DNA of 7,868 nucleotides from CAYFMH01 sp964344165 (lineage in GTDB: Bacteria > Patescibacteriota > Gracilibacteria > UBA4473). The stretch is taken from NCBI GenBank assembly GCA_964344165.1, contig CAYFMH010000079.1, positions 1 through 7,868 of the forward strand, in the 5' to 3' direction. Below, piece by piece: positions 5,461 through 7,868 of the stretch (positions are counted from its first letter, which is position 1; every line of letters begins with the position of its first letter). The notes under the pieces were generated by a model. It was not told where the DNA came from. It ran no database searches and was given only the letters and a program-made list of their open reading frames with translations. Both the position numbers and the translations under genes were made by a program.

Positions 5461-6468
5461 ATGAAAATCAATTTCTGGGAAAAAATTGATCGCCCCATCC
5501 TCGTCCTGGCTCCCATGGCCGGCTACACCGAGAGTCCTTTTCGCCGATTGATTAGAGAGATTGAACCATCTACCATCTTGGTGTCCGAACTGATTTCAGC
5601 CGAAGGACTCCGAAGAAAAGGTAAAAAAACACTTCGTCTGTGCCAATTTACCCCCGATGAAAAAAGGTATTTTTGTATCCAACTTTTTGGATCAGATGAG
5701 ACGGCGTTTATCGAAGCCGGAAAAGTGGTGGAAGATTTGGGAGCAGACGGAATTGATCTCAACTTTGGCTGTCCGTCACCAAAAGTGATTGGTAGTGGAC
5801 ATGGCTCCGCATTGCTCAAAAACCCCTGCCAATCGGCTAAAATGATCGAAAAACTCGTAAAATCATCCAAGCTCCCGGTTTCAGTAAAAATGCGATTGGG
5901 ATTTTATGATGATAAGGATTTGGTTGAAACGGCCAAAAGCTTTGAATCAGCGGGGATCACAGCGCTCGCCATCCATGGACGAACCACGAAACAAAAATTC
6001 TCCGGAGCCGCTGCTTGGGAAAAAATCTATGAAGTGAAAGAAAATTTGAAAATTCCTGTTATCGGGAATGGAGACGTCACTTCCGCCGAAATTGCCAAAC
6101 AGAGACTCAAAAACCTAGAAGGAATCATGATTGGCCGAGCGGCGTTGACCAATCCCTGGATTTTTGCTCAAACTCGAGCGATTTTTTCTGGGAAAGAAGT
6201 TCCACCCAAGCCAAGTCTCGAAGCTCAGCTCAAATTTTTTCATCGTCATGCCCAACTGGCGACGGAATTTAAAAATGAAAAATGGGCAATGATTGAGCTG
6301 CGAAAACATTTCGCTCACTTCGTCCGAGGGATCCCCCATGCGTCGAAATATCGGGAGCGATTGATTCGAGTAGAAAGTATTGCCGAGATGGAGGAGGTTT
6401 TTGAGAAAATATTGAGAAAGAGCAGACTTTACAACTCTTCCTCCTCAGGTACAATATGCAATCTCTGA
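5461..6468 (+). CDS. dus: tRNA-dihydrouridine synthase
   Basis: Dus is an FMN enzyme that reduces uridine to dihydrouridine in tRNA D-loops using NADPH. Motifs appear in family order: LAPMAGYTESPFRRL (16-30, FMN site), QLFGSD (74-79), DGIDLNFGCPSPKV (96-109, catalytic Cys104), VKMRLG (142-147), AIHGRTTKQKFSG (170-182), IPVIGNGDV (198-206), GIMIGRAAL (221-229), followed by the helical tRNA-binding domain to about residue 318. The core is complete. The last 15 or so residues (SRLYNSSSSGTICNL) are atypical. They are encoded in DNA that reads in another frame as part of a different protein, so the original last codons were replaced at a junction near 6416-6440. The ATG has no Shine-Dalgarno sequence. 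The subtype (DusA/B/C) is not decided. Confidence 0.94.
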   Translation: MKINFWEKIDRPILVLAPMAGYTESPFRRLIREIEPSTILVSELISAEGLRRKGKKTLRLCQFTPDEKRYFCIQLFGSDETAFIEAGKVVEDLGADGIDLNFGCPSPKVIGSGHGSALLKNPCQSAKMIEKLVKSSKLPVSVKMRLGFYDDKDLVETAKSFESAGITALAIHGRTTKQKFSGAAAWEKIYEVKENLKIPVIGNGDVTSAEIAKQRLKNLEGIMIGRAALTNPWIFAQTRAIFSGKEVPPKPSLEAQLKFFHRHAQLATEFKNEKWAMIELRKHFAHFVRGIPHASKYRERLIRVESIAEMEEVFEKILRKSRLYNSSSSGTICNL

Positions 6469-6760
6469 TACTGGCTTCTGGACCGACGTCACTTTCATCT
6501 GTGGGAAAACGGCGGATGCCACCGCCTCGGCCATCGGAGAACTGCACACAAAAGGTGCCGAAGCCCTCTACTGGGACACTACCGGCATCCCGGATGGAAA
6601 CTATTATCTGAGGATTATGCCTCACGACGGGACCAATCTCGCCATCGTGTATGGAAAAAGCGCCACTCCCGTCACAATCTATACTCCTCAAGCGGGAGAC
6701 ATGATGCGACATGGGAAGACATTCTTTGAGGAGAAAAAGCAGAAGTTTTATCGGCAATAG
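6416..6760 (+). pseudogene. 3' remnant of a probable secreted Ig-like-domain protein
   Basis: The frame +1 relative to dus is open from 6416, after a TGA at 6413-6415, to the TAG at 6758-6760, about 114 codons. It reads like real protein: VQYAISDTGFWTDVTFICG, then GAEALYWDTTGIPDGNYYL and RIMPHDGTN, ending FFEEKKQKFYRQ. The WDTTGIPDGNYYLRI pattern is typical of Ig/FlgD-like beta-sandwich repeats in secreted or surface proteins. This is family-level resemblance only. There is no convincing start and no signal peptide, and the first 53 bases overlap the dus tail. The segment is richer in G+C than the acetyltransferase that follows. I read it as the C-terminal end of a gene cut when it was joined to dus. 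The minus-strand frame here is its shadow. Confidence 0.6.
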
Positions 6761-6761
6761 A

Positions 6762-6791
6762 ACTTAGTTGGTAGAATTTAGAACTTAAAAA
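6762..6791. repeat. Short AT-rich low-complexity spacer
   Basis: The gap contains repeated words (GAACTTAG, TAGAATTTAGAACTTAAAA) of the same style as the rplP-rpmC spacer. I see no promoter or Shine-Dalgarno sequence for the gene that follows. Confidence 0.4.
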
Positions 6792-7253
6792 ATGAATGAT
6801 AACAAAGAAATAATTGTGAAAGAATCAACGATTGAAGTTGCTGTTTTGGTACATAAAGACATTCCTGAATTTGATAAACCAGCTGATGTTTCTTTTTTTG
6901 AAGCACGCTACAAAGACAAACTTCATGTAATTTTTGTAGCTTATCTAGATGAAAAACCAATTGGATATATGATTGCCTATGATAAATTTGGTAAAAATTC
7001 TGTTTATTGTTGGATGGCTGGAGTGATCCCTGAACACCGTCAAGCTGGAGCACTCAAAAATCTCATGGAATCTCTAGAAAAATGGTGCCAAGATAAAAAA
7101 ACTCACACCATCCATATAAAAACTCGAAACCACCGGAGAGCCATGCTCAATTATTTGATCAAAAATGGATACAATTTAACCGAGGTTCAAACTGAACCAA
7201 AAATCGAAAATAATCGAATTTTACTTCAAAAAAGCTTGATTCATGATTCTTGA
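6792..7253 (+). CDS. GNAT-family N-acetyltransferase
   Basis: GNAT enzymes transfer an acetyl group from acetyl-CoA to an amine; the substrate cannot be told here. The 153-aa product shows the fold order: HVIFVAYLDEKPIGYMIAY (45-63, strands leading to motif A), then WMAGVIPEHRQAGALKNLM (74-92) with the acetyl-CoA pyrophosphate loop in RQAGAL (family Q/RxxGxG/A), a helix with LEKWCQDKK, a strand HTIHIKTRNHRRAMLNYLIKNGY (105-127; the typical N-x-x-A-x-x-x-Y-x-x-x-G-F/Y ending), and a final strand. It is complete and normal in length. The last few codons (LIHDS) run into a short TTGATTCA-type repeat, so the terminus may have been extended by drift. No Shine-Dalgarno sequence precedes the ATG. 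It converges on the next gene. Confidence 0.85.
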   Translation: MNDNKEIIVKESTIEVAVLVHKDIPEFDKPADVSFFEARYKDKLHVIFVAYLDEKPIGYMIAYDKFGKNSVYCWMAGVIPEHRQAGALKNLMESLEKWCQDKKTHTIHIKTRNHRRAMLNYLIKNGYNLTEVQTEPKIENNRILLQKSLIHDS

Positions 7254-7265
7254 TTCACAATTCAC
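7236..7265. repeat. Short TTGATTCA-type simple repeat
   Basis: The word GATTC recurs at about seven- to eight-base intervals (TTGATTCATGATTCTTGATTCA, then CAATTCAC), spanning the end of the acetyltransferase gene and the following gap. Confidence 0.5.
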
Positions 7266-7285
7266 AGAAAACAAAAGAACAAAAG

Positions 7286-7741
7286 CTAATTTTCTTTCCG
7301 CCATACGCCTTCTTTATATTCAAAAATAATTTTAGCAGAAGTTAGATTCCCTTGTGTATCTGGAAACTCTTCTATTAAACAAGTAGGATCCCCAATCGAA
7401 AATCCTTTATGCCTTCCCGCAAGCGTATAGCAAAATTCGCGCTTTGATTTTTTTGTTGAAACTCTTAAAAACAATAATTCTCCATCTCCATAAACTTCTT
7501 TTTCTATTTCAATTTCTTCTCCTTGGATAGTCATTCCTAAAACTAACTCAGGAATTTGAGATTCAAGTACATCCAACATTCCTGCAACTATTTCCAAAAC
7601 ATCTTCTCGTGAAGGAATCGTATATTGTTCCTCAATTTCAAACTCGCCAGGACCAAGATGCACTAAAGTTTGTGCTTCTTCAAGAACTCCATCAACTCTT
7701 TTTAAAGTTAAACTACTCCCAATTTCATGATCTTTTTCCAT
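7286..7741 (-). CDS. Hypothetical protein, 151 aa
   Basis: The family is not recognised. The protein is acidic (many Glu) with probable alternating strands and helices: TLVHLGPGEFEIEEQYTIP (about 25-43), REDVLEIVAGMLDVLESQIPELVLGM (about 45-70), EGEEIEIEKEVYGDGELLFLRVSTKKSKREFCYTLAG-like strands (about 74-108), and a C-terminal SAKIIFEYKEGVWRKEN. There is no signal peptide or membrane span. Both strand-rich halves suggest a small soluble domain. The ATG has no Shine-Dalgarno sequence, but a near-consensus promoter lies 35 bp upstream, followed outward by the right copy of the 55-bp repeat. Gene and promoter together look intact. Confidence 0.7.
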   Translation of the reverse strand: MEKDHEIGSSLTLKRVDGVLEEAQTLVHLGPGEFEIEEQYTIPSREDVLEIVAGMLDVLESQIPELVLGMTIQGEEIEIEKEVYGDGELLFLRVSTKKSKREFCYTLAGRHKGFSIGDPTCLIEEFPDTQGNLTSAKIIFEYKEGVWRKEN

Positions 7742-7775
7742 TTTTAAAAAATTCTAAGTTTAAAAGATCTATTGT

Positions 7776-7804
7776 TTTATAGTGTAAAAATTATATTTTG
7801 TCAA
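7776..7804 (-). promoter_or_regulatory. Sigma70-type promoter of the 151-aa ORF
   Basis: On the minus strand TTGACA (7804-7799) and TATAAA (7781-7776) are separated by exactly 17 bp. Nine bases further upstream the 55-bp repeat begins. This is the best-formed promoter in the window together with that of rplP. Confidence 0.75.
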
Positions 7805-7813
7805 ATTTTTCTT

Positions 7814-7868
7814 TTGTAATTTTTCACACCTATCCGATTTAAGTGCATAAATAAGCGATTTCAGAGAA
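7814..7868 (-). repeat. 55-bp terminal inverted repeat, right copy
   Basis: This segment is the exact reverse complement of bases 2-56 and ends at the last base of the window. Beyond its inner edge the two copies diverge immediately (TTAT versus AAGA), but both are followed within ten bases by TTGACA. See the left copy for interpretations. Confidence 0.9.

Noticed and set aside
6269..6757. Minus-strand 162-codon frame
   Set aside because: It is antisense to the end of dus and to the Ig-like remnant, both of which read as real protein on the plus strand.
1..7868. The window as a circular replicon closed by a terminal overlap
   Set aside because: The terminal repeats are inverted, not direct, so the ends do not join head to tail as a circle would.

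Overview
The window looks like bacterial chromosomal DNA of low to moderate G+C, probably from an uncultivated lineage. It carries ordinary bacterial genes: ribosomal proteins L16, L29, S17 and L14, exonuclease III and tRNA-dihydrouridine synthase. TGA is a normal stop (rpmC, rpsQ, dus and the acetyltransferase all end in TGA), so the UGA=Gly code of Gracilibacteria/Absconditabacteria is unlikely. Small orphan genes, low-complexity AT-rich spacers and almost no Shine-Dalgarno sequences recall Patescibacteria (CPR), but that placement is an impression, not a demonstration.

Layout. 1-360: one copy of a 55-bp repeat, a TTGACA box and a short unknown ORF. 360-642: a 5'-truncated gene remnant on the minus strand. 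712-2088: a strong sigma70-type promoter and a compact rplP-rpmC-rpsQ-rplN unit, a piece of the S10 operon. It has no rpsC before it and no rplX after it. 2163-3020: an unknown 285-residue ORF whose end runs into a second, partial rplN. 2996-3133: that rplN 3' remnant encodes the same last 39 residues as the intact gene, but with 18 nucleotide differences that are all silent. 3162-5349, minus strand: a 199-aa orphan with its own promoter, then exonuclease III and a 214-aa orphan that are probably co-transcribed. 5461-6468, plus: dus, whose last codons run out of frame into the 3' end of a probable secreted Ig-like-domain protein (6416-6760). 6792-7253, plus: a GNAT acetyltransferase. 7286-7741, minus: a 151-aa orphan with a strong promoter, followed by the second, inverted copy of the 55-bp repeat at the window's end.

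The recognisable genes are housekeeping: translation, tRNA modification and base-excision repair. The notable signal is mosaicism. Three gene 3' ends lack their 5' parts (367-642, 2996-3133, 6416-6760), a ribosomal operon piece stands alone, and the rplN 3' end is duplicated around an unknown ORF. The simplest reading is repeated insertion by homology-assisted illegitimate recombination at gene ends. A chimeric metagenome assembly would look much the same and must be excluded first. No recombinase, CRISPR array, tRNA or rRNA gene was recognised.
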